Assembly: GCF_048569485.1 (NCBI RefSeq)
Contig: NC_134354.1
Span: 396,686,170-396,750,169, forward strand
Reading direction: 5' to 3'
DNA from: Anomaloglossus baeobatrachus
Taxonomy: Eukaryota; Chordata; Amphibia; Anura; Aromobatidae
DNA: 64,000 nucleotides
The position numbers and the translations under genes were made by a program. Shown here piece by piece: positions 32,750 through 44,488 of this stretch (the stretch's first letter is position 1; each line of letters opens with the position of its first letter). Under the pieces are notes generated by a model. The model searched no databases and had not been told where the DNA came from. It was given only the letters and a program-made list of their open reading frames with translations.

Positions 32750-33495
32750 AGTCAGAGACAGGCACAACTGCACCTTTTTAGTGCCCAAATGGCTGCATTT
32801 TGATTTCCCAGCAAAGTCTATGGGAAATAGGGTTTTCCTGTGCCCACCATGCATTTGAAAACGCTGCGTCAAATTTGCATATTTTTTGACAAAAACCATG
32901 CGTTTTAAAAAGCAGCATGTCAATTGTTTTTGCCATTTGAGGTGCGTTTAGATAACATAGAAGTCAATGAGAAACAGGGAGTAACCAAGAAACATCAAAA
33001 TTCCAGCGTTTTACCTGCTTTTTAGGTGCAGAAAACATGCGTTTTGGACTACTAAAATGCATGCTTTTTGCACATCAAAATAATGATTTCATATGTCCCT
33101 TTACACACACACATAATCCGACAATTTATGTAAAGAAAATGATAATTTTATTGCTATATTTCCGTTTTTTATTAAATAACCACTATAATTCTATTAAATC
33201 TTGCTATTTTCTTTTTTTTCATACAAATATTTATGTGCCCCTTTTTTTTCTCTTTTTTCATTTGGTTTGACTGTTGTAACTTTATTTATCAGTGTCTTGA
33301 TGTTCAAAACGCATGTGTCAAAAAGCATTTAAAAAAGCATTCAAAAAGCGCTAAAAACGCATCATATACGCGGCAAACACGCATGCGTTTTCAGCGCTAA
33401 AGTTCTGCAAAAGGCAACTTTGGCTAATTCAATTAAGGACAAAACGTGCATTTAGAACTGCAAGTAGGGAAAAGCAACGTGGACACTTAGCCTTA
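32750..33495. mobile_element. Probable TTA-type MITE, left end decayed
   Basis: The right end is AACGTGGACACTTAGCC followed by TTA (33,493-33,495). The interior is full of AAAACGCATG and CATGCGTTTT words in both orientations and includes TTTCCCAGCAAAGTCTATGG, which is common in this MITE class. A matching left terminus is not clear. Microsatellite-like T-rich DNA lies in the centre. Confidence 0.4.
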
Positions 33496-33509
33496 GGTGG
33501 GATAGGTCC

Positions 33510-34030
33510 TTAAGTCCAGTCCTCAATCAGTTGATTTGACTCAGCCCAGTTGTTTCTGGGCCTCGTACTGGGTCTGAGCACCCCTCCTGGTGCTCCGGTT
33601 TCCAATCGGTTCTCCGGTTCGTTACCGGCGGGCCACCGCCCGTCCCCGGTCCCTACGGTTCCACCAGCTGTAATCCCAGCTCCTGCAGGCGGCCACCACC
33701 GTCTGGCTCCAACCCAGACACCTGTGTAGACTATGGCAGACCTAGGCACAGGTCTGCCCTTGAACTTCACTCCACTACACTTCACTGTCAAGACTAGACT
33801 ACTTCTGTGCTCCCCACGGGGAACTACTCTCTTCTTCCTGCCTCAGGGCCTGTGAACTCTTCGGTGGGTGGAGCCAACCGCCTGGATTCGCCTCCCCTGG
33901 TGTGAACATCAAACCCGGAGGGAGGTGACAAGGGTCTTTGTAGTTTGGCTGCTGTCACCTTATTAAGGGGGGGGGGAGGTGTTTGTGTAAGGGCCTACTT
34001 GTGACAACCTGGCTAGTCCAGGGCGTCACA
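33510..34030 (+). mobile_element. 5'-truncated copy of the 36.6 kb LTR-like element
   Basis: From AAGTCCAGTCCTCAATCAG to GGCTAGTCCAGGGCGTCACA it follows 37,317-37,779 in order (CTGGGCCTCG, CACCCCTCCTGGTGC, CCACCAGC, CTCCTGCAG, CAACCGCCTGG). The 5' two-thirds are absent. Non-coding fossil. Confidence 0.6.
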
Positions 34031-34669
34031 CCTGTCTCTGCATATATCGCACTGCACTTGGATGACATCAGTGCAGTGCAATGTTTTACATGCAGTCATA
34101 GACTTGCATGGGTGCGAGTAATCTGAGATACTCTGCCAATTGCAGCATGGTGCTATTTTTTGCTCATGCCAAATTAATTCCAAAGAAAAAAATCGCTGAT
34201 CAGCACTGTTCCATAATATAACATTGGGCCAAGTGTTAACTGATAAAACATGTTATATGAGTGATATACGTCAGCGAAGCGCATATCCCAATATTTTTAT
34301 TGAAGATTATTTATATACAAAAATTTTAAACAACATAAAATTTATTGTAAAAAATACACATACATATTTATTAAATTATTTATAATTTACTGAAGTCTGC
34401 CATTTTTATTTACCAGTGTATAAGTGACAAAGAGCACAATATCTACACACAGCAAATATAGCAGACACAGGGGATTGGAGACTGATGGGACACCGACTGC
34501 ATCTTCTACGCTATGATGGAATCAGCTGTGAATTGGGCATGCCTACAGCATTATATGTAAACATATGTACCCCAAAACTAGATCAATAAAAAATGTCACC
34601 TCAACGTGCAAAAAACAAACCCTACAATGTGTCATACTGTACAAAGGGCTGGTAAGACTTAGTACAGCG
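34031..34669. other. Intergenic stretch, nothing recognised
   Basis: AT-rich sequence without genes or clear paired termini. Confidence 0.4.
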
Positions 34670-35275
34670 TGTTCCCCACTAGGTGGCAGCAGAGTAGTGA
34701 AGGAGAGTCAAAATAACACTGTAACAGAAAGGCAGCTGAATAACAGCAGAGTAAGTTCAGCAAGCAGTTAACCAGCAAACCACCAGGGGGCAATAGAGTA
34801 GTTAAGCAGTCAGGGTCTAGCCAGGAAAGTCAAGTCACTGCAAAGGGAGGATCAAAATGAGGTGAGAAAACAGAACCGAAGTCGGAAGCCGGGAGATGAC
34901 GTATGTAGAGGGAAACACAAAGGGTACGGGGAACAGAAGACAAGACTGGAGGGTGAGGAGACACAAACATGGGAAGGAGGATGAACCAAGATGGGTAAAC
35001 TGACAGGAGCAGGAAGTCAGGGACTGGGACAGACAAACGAACGGGGGAGGGTACAGGTCAGGGCACGGTAAAAAGGAGTCAGAGCAAACAAGAATCTCAC
35101 CAGAGCCAGGTACTGGCTGCAGAGCAAAACTGTAACCAGCACTGGAATGCTGGTGCAGAGTCCAGATATAGTGTCTCCTGAAGCCAGAACGAGGCTGATA
35201 GGAGTTAACGCCTGACATGACCAGGCCGGGTCTAGGAAACTCTTGAACGGAGAATACCAGTCAGGGATCATGACA
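34670..35275 (-). mobile_element. Possible solo-LTR-like fossil
   Basis: On the minus strand it starts TGTCATGATCCCTGACTGG, a plausible LTR start, and stays GC-rich and pyrimidine-rich to about 34,670, where it ends near GGGGAACA. No target duplication found and no coding part attached. Ends are uncertain. Confidence 0.3.
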
Positions 35276-35436
35276 CAATGGAAGTTTGGCATGGCAGTAA
35301 TCATTCAAAAAGCACAAAAAATAAAGGAAGATTGCTCACCATTGATGAAGTTATAGTTGCTTCAAATACCCACTAGTTTCTATAGGTAACTTTATTAGTA
35401 GAGCGCTGAGAGGAACACTTGGTGATTTCATGCTTG

Positions 35437-36069
35437 TAAGGCCTTCCGTTAACTTCCGTTAAAAACACGCACGTGCCGCGAGACACGTATTTACCCTGCG
35501 TGTTGCGTGTGGTAAGTACGTGTCTCGGGTACGTGCGGTCCATGTGTGTTCTATGTGTGCTATCCGCGATAGCACGCATAGAACCGGTAATTTACATACT
35601 CACGTGGTCCTTCCTGCTGTCCGGGGTGCTGATCTTCGGTCTCCGGTCCTGCCGTCTCCCCGCTGCTGCTTCTGCCGGCCGCAGTGAAGTGACTATTAAA
35701 TGAGCATAATGAGCGGCGGTCGGCAGCAAGTGGCAGCAGAGACAGGAGGGCTGGAGAAGGTGAGTAAATGTTTTTTTTTTTTTTCACCGACACGTGAGTT
35801 TTCTCCGGCGCGCGTCACACGGGACCGCAACCACACTACATCCGTGTGGTGCGGGCCGTGTGACACCCGTGCTGCCGGAGAAAGCGTGGACATGTCAGCG
35901 TGTAGAAAAACGCACACACGTACAAACGCACACGGACACACGTTCCGTGTGGTTTTACGTGTGTGCCTGCTACAATAGGGTTGCATTGCTGAACGTATCT
36001 CCGTGCCGCCAATACGTGCAAAAAATGGCAAACACGTAGCGGCGGCACGGATGTGTGTCGCAGGCCTAA
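35437..36069. mobile_element. TAA-flanked MITE (PIF/Harbinger-like)
   Basis: TAA (35,437-35,439), then GGCCTTCCGTTAAC, ending GTGTGTCGCAGGCC, then TAA (36,067-36,069). The interior resembles the copies at 11.1 and 54.4 kb (CACGTGAGTTTTCTCCGG, GTGTGACACCCG). Overlapping frames here are by-products. Confidence 0.65.
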
Positions 36070-36099
36070 CATAGTATTATAGAAAAAGCTAACCCGGAA

Positions 36100-36305
36100 C
36101 TTCAATATAATAACATTCCTTATTTATAGACCAATTGAAGCATAGTACATTAGTTCAGGTCGGTTTCTTAAGTGTTTCGAACATTCACTGCTCTTCATCA
36201 TGCAAAGACTAGTGTATGTTCGAAACACGTAAGAATCCATCATGGTTCAGTGTACTATGTTATAATAGATCTCAATAAAGAAGGTTGTTTAACAGTACAT
36301 CCAAA
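36100..36305. repeat. Short fold-back repeat with TTCGAAACAC words
   Basis: The left arm (about 36,108-36,200) and right arm (about 36,200-36,300) are inverted homologues. GTGTTTCGAACATTCACT pairs with AGTGTATGTTCGAAACAC, and CATAGTACATTAG pairs with its counterpart in CAGTGTACTATG. Its layout resembles the fold-back elements elsewhere. The flanking duplication was not found. Confidence 0.5.
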
Positions 36306-36626
36306 ATCGTGAAGGGATTAAAACAAAGAAAAGACCTATAAACAAGTAACAACTGAAGGAAACCAAACGTTTGGTGATGTCCATGGCTTCCAGACTTCAG
36401 GCAGTCATTGTCTGCAAAGGATTCTTTACAAAGTATTAAAAATGAACATTTTCCTTATGATAAAGTAAATTTACCCAATTATATTTGAGCCCCTGAAATG
36501 AGAAGGCTTTGTAGAAAACTGGTGGCAACTCCTAAACTATTCACAGGATATCATTGTTTAACCCCATTATTTAACGCTGAATATCTACACTTCAATTGCA
36601 TCTCAGTTGTTTCATTTTACAATGAA

Positions 36627-37783
36627 ATAGTGTACCGCCCCGGGGCTCGGCCAAAGCTGAGCCGCTCGGATCCGGGCTCGTCGGTGGGTGGCTCGAGCGC
36701 CTCCGGACCGGGGGTCACGTTGCTCTGAAGGGAGGCTGGCGCTACGTGAGGAGTTTCGGTGGGCAGATTCACGGCCGGAGCTGCGGTTTTGGGTTTTAGT
36801 TCATGACGCCACCCACGGCTCGTGGTGAGTGTGGACACCACCGCTGCTGTTGACTAGGCTCCCGGGGATGGTGTTGCGCAGCCAGGTGTTAACCCCTCCA
36901 TGGGTAGGGAGTTGATGGTCCCGGGGCCCAGTTGTTGTGGTTAGGATGCGGGCGTGCGGGCATGTTTGTGCGATGTGGGGCGGTATGCGGCCCAAGAGCA
37001 CTGTTGTACTCACTATGACAGATACACCGGAGTCTCTGGTAAATCAAAAAGATGGTGGTCGGTGCCTGCAGCCGGTTGCGTCTGGTCCCCCACCCGGTTT
37101 GGTGGTTCCCGCCTTTCTCCTGCACCTCGTTTTGTAGACTTTGACTGCCTGCGCTTCCGCGACGGGAGTCCGCTCCCCGGCTTTGTGTGTGTGTGTGTCG
37201 GGAGAGCCCGTTTGCCCGCAGACGCTGGCCCGTGGGATCTTTCTGCCTGAGTGGTGGCTTTCTATCCCCCTCGTTGGGCTGTTGTCTTCAGTCGGGACTT
37301 GGGTGGGAAAGAACTTAAGGTCCAGACCCCAATCAGTGAATTTGACTCGGTCCAGTGGTTTCGGGGCCTCGTTCTGGGTCTGAGTACCCCTCCTGGTGCC
37401 CCGGTTTCCAGTTGGTTCCCCACTACCCTGTCCCGGTCCCTTATAGTTCCACCAGCCATCTTCCCGGCTCCTGCAGACGGCAACCACCGTCTGCCTCCTG
37501 GCCACAGGGTATCCGGGCTACGGCCCAGATCCCCAACAGACGTTTCCTCCTTTTCTACTACTCTCCTCTCCTCCCTAACTTCATCTGCTTGGTTTTCCCG
37601 CCTCAGGCTATCTGAACTCCTCGGTGGGCGTGGCCAACCGCCTGGCTCCACCCCCGGGTGTGGACGTCAAAGAGGGGAGACTCAGGGTTTTTTTTAGGTT
37701 GGCTGCTGTTACCTTTTTAGGGGACTGGTGTTTGTGCAAGGGCCTGTCTGTGACTACCTGGCTAGTCCAGGGCGTCACATTAG
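36627..37783 (+). mobile_element. Solo-LTR-like fossil, 1,149 bp
   Basis: The element spans 36,631-37,779, begins TGTACCGCCCCGGGG and ends CCAGGGCGTCACA, so it has TG...CA ends with short inverted repeats. Flanks are ATAG and TTAG, compatible with a decayed 4 bp duplication. Same family as 14,246-15,394 (opposite strand) and the truncated copy at 33.5 kb. No internal coding region. Frames of up to about 150 codons across it are by-products of GC-rich repeat DNA. Confidence 0.55.
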
Positions 37784-37834
37784 CAGCATGCAGAGCTGAA
37801 ATCAGTCACTGTCCAAATATTTCTGGTCCCCCCA

Positions 37835-38757
37835 GGACTACTCCTCCTATTATACTCCTCTCTCCCCAGGACTACGCCTCCTATTATACTCCTCTCTCCT
37901 CAGGACTACTCCTCCTATTATACTCCTCTCTCCCCAGGACTACTCCTCCTATTATACTCCTCTCCCCCCAGGACTACTCCTCCTATTATACTCCTCTCCC
38001 ACCAGGACTACTCCTCCTATTATACTCCTCTCCCACCAGGACTACTCCTCCTATTATACTCCTCTCTCCCCAGGACTACTCCTCCTATTATACACCTCTC
38101 CCCCCAGGACTACTCCTCCTATTATACTCCTCTCTCCCCCAGGACTACTACTCCTATTATACTCCTCTCTCCCCAGGACTACGCCTCCTATTATACTCCT
38201 CTCTCCCCAGGACTACGCCTCCTATTATACTCCTCTCTCCCCAGGACTACTACTCCTATTATACTCCTCTCTCCCCAGGACTACTACTATTATACTCCTC
38301 TCTCCCCAGGACTACTCCTCCTATAATTCTCCTCTCTCCCAAGAACTACTCCTCCTATTATACTCCTCTCCCCCAAGAACTACTCCTCCTATTATACTCC
38401 TCTCCCCCAAGAACTACTCCCCCTATTATACTCCTCTCCCCCCAGGACTAGTCCCCCTATTATACTCCTCTCCCCCCAGCACTACTCCTCCTATTATACT
38501 CCTCACCTCCAGGACTACTCCTCCTATTATACTCCTCACCTCCAGGACTACTCCTCCTATTATACTCCTCTCTCCCCAGGACTACTCCTCCTATTATACT
38601 CCTCTCTCCCCAGGACTACTCCTCCTATTATACTCCTCTCTCCCCAGGACTACTCCTCCTATTATACTCCTCTCTCCCCAGGACTACTCCTCTCTCCCCA
38701 GGACTACTCCTCCTATTATACTCCTCCTATTATAGTCCTCCTATTATACTCCTCTCT
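37835..38757 (+). repeat. 34-bp minisatellite A, about 27 units
   Basis: The unit reads approximately GGACTACTCCTCCTATTA then TACTCCTCTCTCCCCA (34 bp), strongly pyrimidine-rich on the plus strand. Units vary by single substitutions and small length changes. Because 34 is not a multiple of three, all three frames read through periodically, giving a false 275-codon ORF. Confidence 0.95.
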
Positions 38758-39195
38758 GAGGGATGCGCAGCATGGGGGATGGAGCACGATGGGGGGTGCG
38801 CAGCATGAGGGGATGAAGCACGATGAGGGGTGCGCAGCAAGGGGGGATGAAGCACGATGGGGGGTGCGCAGCATGGGGGGGATGAAGCACGATAGGGGGT
38901 GCGCAGCATGGGGGGATGAAGCACGATGGGGGGTGCGCAGCATGGGGGGATGAAGCACGATGGGGGGTGCGCAGCATGGGGGGATGAAGCACGATGGGGG
39001 GTGCGCAGCATGAGGGGATGAAGCACGATGGGGGGTGCGCAGCATGGGGGGGTTGAAGCACGATAGGGGGTGCGCAGCATGGGGGATGGAGCATGATGGG
39101 GGTGCGCAGCATGCAAGATGGAGCACGATGAGGGTGCGCAGCATGCGAGATGAAGCACGATGGGGATGCGCAGCATGGGGGATGGAGCACAATGG
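38758..39195 (+). repeat. 34-bp minisatellite B, about 13 units
   Basis: Unit approximately GATGAAGCACGATGGGG then GGTGCGCAGCATGGGGG. Successive GATGAA starts at 38,881, 38,915 and 38,949 give a 34 bp period. Purine-rich on the plus strand and unrelated in sequence to array A, which it abuts. Frames of 170-275 codons on the minus strand (proline, serine and cysteine rich) are artefacts. Confidence 0.95.
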
Positions 39196-39204
39196 GGTGC
39201 ACAC

Positions 39205-39590
39205 CTCCCCCCAAAAAACACACACACACACACACTGGGAACCACAAACACCGCCCTACACAGACACCCACACGCACAGACAACGCTGCACACACACAAC
39301 ACCCAACACACAAACACCACGGCACACACAAATATACACACACACTGCGCAACACACACACTGAACAAAACATACCTCCCCCAAAACACACACACGCACC
39401 ACACACACACACACAAACCGCGCAACACACACAGCTCCACAATCACACACACAACGCTGCAGACACACAGCGCTCCACACACAACACCACTCTCGAACAC
39501 CCCCATACCCAGACAACACCCAGAACATTTACAGCGCCCTACACAAACACTTGGCAACTACACACAACATATATATATATATATATATCT
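39205..39590 (+). repeat. AC-rich low-complexity tract ending in (AT)n
   Basis: Irregular ACACAC with inserted CTCCC, CGC and AACAC words, followed by about 20 bp of AT repeats at 39,569-39,589. Part of the Helitron-like 3' region. Confidence 0.85.
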
Positions 39591-39791
39591 CAAAAATCAT
39601 ACATTAACTACACAATAAATTCTAGAATAGCCGATGCGTTAGAATCGGGCCACCATCTAGTTATACATAATTTCCAGCTGATACTTTCTACTCTTCCTAC
39701 CTGGTACACCACTGTATTAGAAAATCAATTGATTACACTAAATAGGATAGACATTTAGGAATAAAATTAATGTTAGTTCTAGACCATCCCT

Positions 39792-40501
39792 TTAAAGGGA
39801 ACCTGTCACCAGATTTGGCGGCTATAAGCCGCGGCCACTACCAGTGAGCTCTTATATAAAGTATTCTAGAATACTGTATATAACAGCCCATGACGCTGTG
39901 TAGAACGTAAAAAAACAGACTTATAATACTCAGATAAGGGGCGGTCCGGTCCGGCGCCTCCTCTCTGCGAAGATCACCGTCCTCCTTCTTCTGAGGCCCG
40001 TGTGCATGACATGTCCTATGTCATGTACACTAGTCGGCATTTAGGTCCTGCACAGGCGCACTTTGATCTGCCCTGCTCACGGCAGATCAAAGTATTGTAG
40101 TGTCCATGCGCGGGCAGTCTTTAAGCTTTCCTCACTCCTGCACATTAAGTACTTTGATCTGTCCTTAGCAGGGTAGATCAAACTGTGCCTGTGCAGGATC
40201 ACAATGTCAGTCTGTGTGGATGATGCAGACGTGTCATCCATACTGGGCTGAGTAGGAGGGCAAAGATCGCAGCAGAGAGGAGACGCCAGACCAGAGAGAG
40301 GAGGCGCCGGAGAAAGAGCAGCGAGACCCATCAGACCGAACTGCACCCCTAGGTGAGTAGGTGAGTATTCTCAAAGTGTTTTTTATGTTATACAGCGCGG
40401 CCTGAGCTTTTATATACAGTATTCTGGAATGCTGTATATAAGAGCTCACTGGTGGTAGCCACAGTTTATAGTCACCAAATCTGGTGAAAGATTCCCTTTA
40501 A
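39792..40501. mobile_element. TTAA-flanked MITE (piggyBac-like)
   Basis: TTAA (39,792-39,795), then AGGGAACCTGTCACCAGATT, ending AATCTGGTGAAAGATTCCCT, then TTAA (40,498-40,501). The arms are also paired at AGTATTCTAGAATACTGTATATA. A relative with the same left end is at 50,536. Outside it, AATAGGATAGACATTTAGG (from about 39,745) and its inverted partner (about 40,510-40,530) show that it sits inside another small inverted repeat. Confidence 0.7.
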
Positions 40502-40873
40502 ATAATTTTATTCCTAAATGTTTATCCTATTTAACTGATAGCATGCCAAGCCTGCAAGCATGTGTATTTCTGCATATGGTGCTCATATTCATACTGAATA
40601 AATTGGGATGTTTTGAATATTTTGCATCCACTTTTAAATCATTTGCATTTCATTAACATGTCTATCCATCTGGTGATTTCTGTAATTCCATGACATTTCC
40701 TTCTTGGTGTTTCAATGTTGAGAAGTGTATGCAGAAAAACAGAGTGCAAGTTTATCAAGTTTAAGAATATCATGCGGCAATGACGGGCGAAAGTTTTCCT
40801 TTACATAGTCATATGAGAAAGTAGGGGCACACCAAGTAATTTTTTTTTTACAGTATACATTAACTCTATTGAC

Positions 40874-41556
40874 TTAAGGTACCGTCACACTAAGCGACGC
40901 TCCAGCGATCCCACCAGCAACCTGACCTGGCAGGGATCGCTGGAGCGTCGCTACATGGGTTGCTGGTGAGCTGTCACACAGGCAGATCTCACCAGCAACC
41001 AGTGACCAGCCCCCAGCCAGCAGCGACGCGTGGAAGCGATGCTGCGCTTGGTAACTAAGGTAAATATCGGGTAACCAACCCGATATTTACCGTGGTTACC
41101 AGTGCACACCGCTTAGCGCTGGCTCCCTGCACTCCTAGCCAGAGTACACATCGGGTTAATTACCCGATGTGTAGTCTGGCTATGTGTGCAGGGAGCCGGC
41201 ACTGATAGCGGGAGAGCGGCAGACGCTGGTAAGGAAGGTAAATCTCGGGTAACCAAGGGAAGGGCTTCTTGGTTACCCGCTGTTTACCGTGGTTACCAGC
41301 GTCCGCAGAAGCCGGCTCCCTGCTCACTGCACATTCAGTTGTTGCTCTCTCGCTGTCACACACAGCGATGTGTGCTTCACAGCGGGAGAGCAACAACTAA
41401 AAAATGGTGCAGAACATTCAGCAACAACCAGCAACCTCACAGCAGGGGCCAGGTTGTTGCTGGATGTCACACACAGCAACATCGCTAGCAACATCGCTGC
41501 TACGTCACAAAAGTCGTGCCTCAGCAGCGATGTTGCTTAGTAAGATGTGGCCTTAA
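40874..41556. mobile_element. TTAA-flanked MITE with CACACTAAGC termini
   Basis: TTAA, then GGTACCGTCACACTAAGCG, ending TGCTTAGTAAGATGTGGCC, then TTAA. The interior is a set of nested hairpins (GGTAAATATCGGGTAACC with its partner, CATCGGGTTAATTACCCGATG). It shares core text with the element at 63.1-63.8 kb (CTCTCTCGCTGTCACACAC). Non-coding. Confidence 0.65.
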
Positions 41557-42187
41557 CAGATGAAACCAGTAGTTTACATACAGTATCTATAAAGACACAT
41601 TTGCATATTTTCGCACATGATCTGACATGAAATCAGAATAAACCTTCTCTCCCCCAGAAACACAAATTTCATCAACCAAAATTACCACTAACATTCAGTA
41701 CATGTCATGAGAAAACCATCTCAGAATCACAAGGATACGTTGAAGCATTCCAAAGTTATTACCACAAAGTGACACTGGTCAGAACAGAAAAAAAGAGGCT
41801 CGTACGAAGTGGTTCACATAATAAGGGGTTAAACACATACCTGTGAAAGAGGGCTAAAGAAGGGAATTTTGTTTACTTACCGTAAATTCCTTTTCTTCTA
41901 GCTCCTATTGGGAGACCCAGACAATTGGGTGTATAGCTTCTGCCTCCGGAGGCCACACAAAGTATTACACTTTAAAAAGTGTAACCCCTCCCCTCTGCTA
42001 TACACCCTCCCGTGCATCACGGGCCCATCAGTTTTGGTGCCAAAGCAGGAAGGAGGAAACTTATAAATTGGTCTAAGGTAAATTCAATCCGAAGGATGTT
42101 CGGAGAACTGAACCATGAACCAAAGAACAATGAACATGAACAACATGTGTACACAAAAAAACAACAGCCCGAAGGGAACAGGGGCGG

Positions 42188-42296
42188 GTGCTGGGTCTCC
42201 CAATAGGAGCTAGAAGAAAAGGAATTTACGGTAAGTAAACAAAATTCCCTTCTTCTTTGTCGCTCCATTGGGAGACCCAGACAATTGGGATGTCCA
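42188..42296. repeat. DIRS internal complementary region
   Basis: A junction-like sequence uniting the complements of both outer termini of the element. In DIRS elements it is thought to template completion of the ends and formation of the circular intermediate used by the recombinase. Confidence 0.8.
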
Positions 42297-42359
42297 AAAG
42301 CAATCCCTGGGTGGGTAAAAGAATACCTCGATAAAAAGAGCCGAAAAAACGGCCTCTTC

Positions 42360-43360
42360 TTACAGGTGTGCAACTGCCGCCTGAAGGACTCGCCTACCTA
42401 GGGCGGCATCTGCCGAAGCATATGCATGCACCTGATAGTGTTTTGTAAAAGTGTGCAGACTCGACCAGGTAGCCGCCTGACACACCTGCTGAGCCGTAGC
42501 CTGGTGCTGCAATGCCCAGGACGCACCTACGGCTCTGGTAGAATGGGCTTTCAGCCCTGAAGGAATCGGAAGCCCAGAGGAACGGTAGGCTTCAAGAATC
42601 GGTTCCTTGATCCATCTAGCCAAGGTTGACTTGGAAGCCTGCGACCCCTTACGCTGGCCAGCGACAAGGACAAAGAGTGCATCAGAACGGCGCAGGGGCA
42701 CCGTGCGTGAAATGTAGAGCCTGAGTGCTCTCACGAGATCTAACAAGTGCAAATCCTTTTCACATTGGTGAACTGGATGAGGGCAAAAAGAAGGTAAGGA
42801 GATATCCTGATTAAGATGAAAAGGGGATACCACCTTAGGGAGAAATTCCGGAACCGAACGCAGAACCACCTTGTCCTGGTGGAACACCAGGAAGGGGGCT
42901 TTGCATGACAGTGCAGCCAGCTCCGACACTCTCCGAAGTGATGTGACTGCCACTAGGAAGACCACCTTTTGCGAAAGGCGTGAAAGAGAAATCTCTCTCA
43001 TTGGCTCGAAAGGTGGTTTCTGAAGAGCCGTTAGCACCCTGTTCAGATCCCAAGGTTCTAGCGGACGCTTGTAAGGAGGGACTATGTGACAAACTCCCTG
43101 CAGGAACGTGCGGACCTGCGGAAGCCTGGCTAGACGCTTTTGAAAAAACACAGATAGCGCCGATACTTGTCCCTTAAAGGAGCCGAGAGACAAACCCTTT
43201 TCCAGTCCGGATTGAAGGAAGGAAAGAAAAGTGGGCAAGGCAAATGGCCAAGGAGAAAACCCCTGATCAGAGCACCAGGATAAGAAGATTCTCCACGTCC
43301 TGTGGTAGATCTTGGCGGACGTTGGTTTCCTGGCCTGTCTCATAGTGACAATGACCTCTT
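42360..43360 (-). CDS. DIRS tyrosine recombinase region
   Basis: Phage-integrase-type fold. An N-terminal SAM-like part (TSAKIYHRTWRIFLSWCSDQ) is followed by the catalytic part with SLRRVSELAAL (first Arg), LKAHSTRAVGASWAL (His-x-x-Arg) and HTFTKHYQVHA (Tyr nucleophile near the C-terminus). It would integrate the circular DNA copy without a target duplication, unlike DDE integrases. Part of the DIRS fossil. The reading frame seen here extends rightwards into other DIRS sequence, so the start of the protein is not defined. Confidence 0.85.
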
Positions 43361-43379
43361 GAGATAACCCTGAAGACGC

Positions 43380-44488
43380 TAGGATCCAGGACTCAATGGC
43401 CACACAGTCAGGTTGAGGGCCGCAGAATTCAGATGGAAAAATGGCCCTTGAGACAGTAAGTCTGGACGGTCTGGCAGTGCCCACGGTTGACCCACCGTGA
43501 GATGCCACAGATCTGGGTACCACGACCTCCTCGGCCAGTCTGGGGCGATGAGGATGGCGCGGCTGCAGTCGGACCTGATCTTGCGTAATACTCTGGGCAG
43601 TAGGGCCAGAGGAGGAAATACATAAGGCAGTCGAAACTGCGACCAATCCTGAACTAAGGCGTCTGCTGCCAGAGCTTTGTGATCTTGAGACCGTGCCATG
43701 AATGCCGGGACCTTGTTGTTGTGCCGGGACGCCATTAGGTCGACGTCCGGCTTCCCCCAGCGGCAACAGATCTCTTGAAACACTTCTGGGTGAAGAGACC
43801 ATTCCCCTGCATCCATGCCCTGGCGACTGAGAAAGTCTGCTTCCCAGTTTTCTACGCCCGGGATGTGAACTGCGGAGATGGTGGAGGCTGTGGCTTCCAC
43901 CCACAGCAGAATCCGCCGAACTTCCTGGAAGGCTTGCCGACTGCGTGTGCCGCCTTGGTGGTTGATGTATGCCACTGCCATGGCGTTGTCCGACTGAATT
44001 CGGATCTGCCTGCCCTCCAGCCACGGCTGGAACGCCTTTAGGGCTAGATACACTGCCCTTATCTCCAGAACATTGATCTGCAGGGAGGACTCTGGCTGAG
44101 TCCAGGTACCCTGAGTCCTGTGGTGGAGGAAGACCGCTCCCCACCCTGACAGACTCGCATCCGTCGTGACCACCGCCCAGGATGGGGGCAGAAACGATTT
44201 CCCCTTCGACAAAGACGTGGGAAGAAGCCACCACTGAAGAGAGGCCTTGGCTGTCCGAGACAGGGAGACGTTCCTGTCGAGAGACGTCGACTTCCTGTCC
44301 CATTTTCGGAGAATGTCCCATTGAAGTGGACGCAGATGAAACTGCGCAAATGGGACTGCCTCCATTGCCGCCACCATCTTCCCTAGGAAGTGCATGAGGC
44401 GTCTCAAGGGGTGCGACTGGGCTCGAAGGAGAGATTGCACCCCTGTCCGTAGTGAACGCTGTTTGTCCAGCGGAAGTTTCACTATCGC
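43380..44488 (-). CDS. DIRS RNase H region
   Basis: Minus-strand frame with AVVTTDASLSGWGAVFLHH, NVLEIRAVYLALKAF and RIQSDNAMAVAYINHQGG, the successive acidic motifs of the RNase H domain of DIRS-type pol proteins. It is bounded on the right by the inserted MITE, beyond which the reading frame is only MITE sequence. Confidence 0.8.

Larger units (their letters stand above)
37835..39661 (+). mobile_element. Helitron-like element, 3' portion with minisatellites
   Basis: The 3' end shows the short hairpin CCGATGCGTTAGAATCGG (39,631-39,648), then eight bases, then CTAG (39,657-39,660) directly followed by T. This is the expected Helitron terminus (hairpin, CTRR, insertion before T). Upstream in order are a TA run, an AC-rich tract and two tandem arrays, which are commonly carried in Helitron 3' regions. 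The 5' TC end and any Rep/helicase gene are not found, so it is non-autonomous or truncated. Confidence 0.55.

Noticed and set aside
37624-38451. 275-codon plus-strand ORF with periodic PPIILLSPQDY text
   Set aside because: It is the translation of a 34-bp minisatellite. A non-multiple-of-three period keeps all frames open, so there is no gene.
38716-39557. Three overlapping 170-275-codon minus-strand ORFs rich in Cys, Val, His, Pro and Ser
   Set aside because: Translations of minisatellite B and of the AC-rich tract. No domain, and all frames are equally open.
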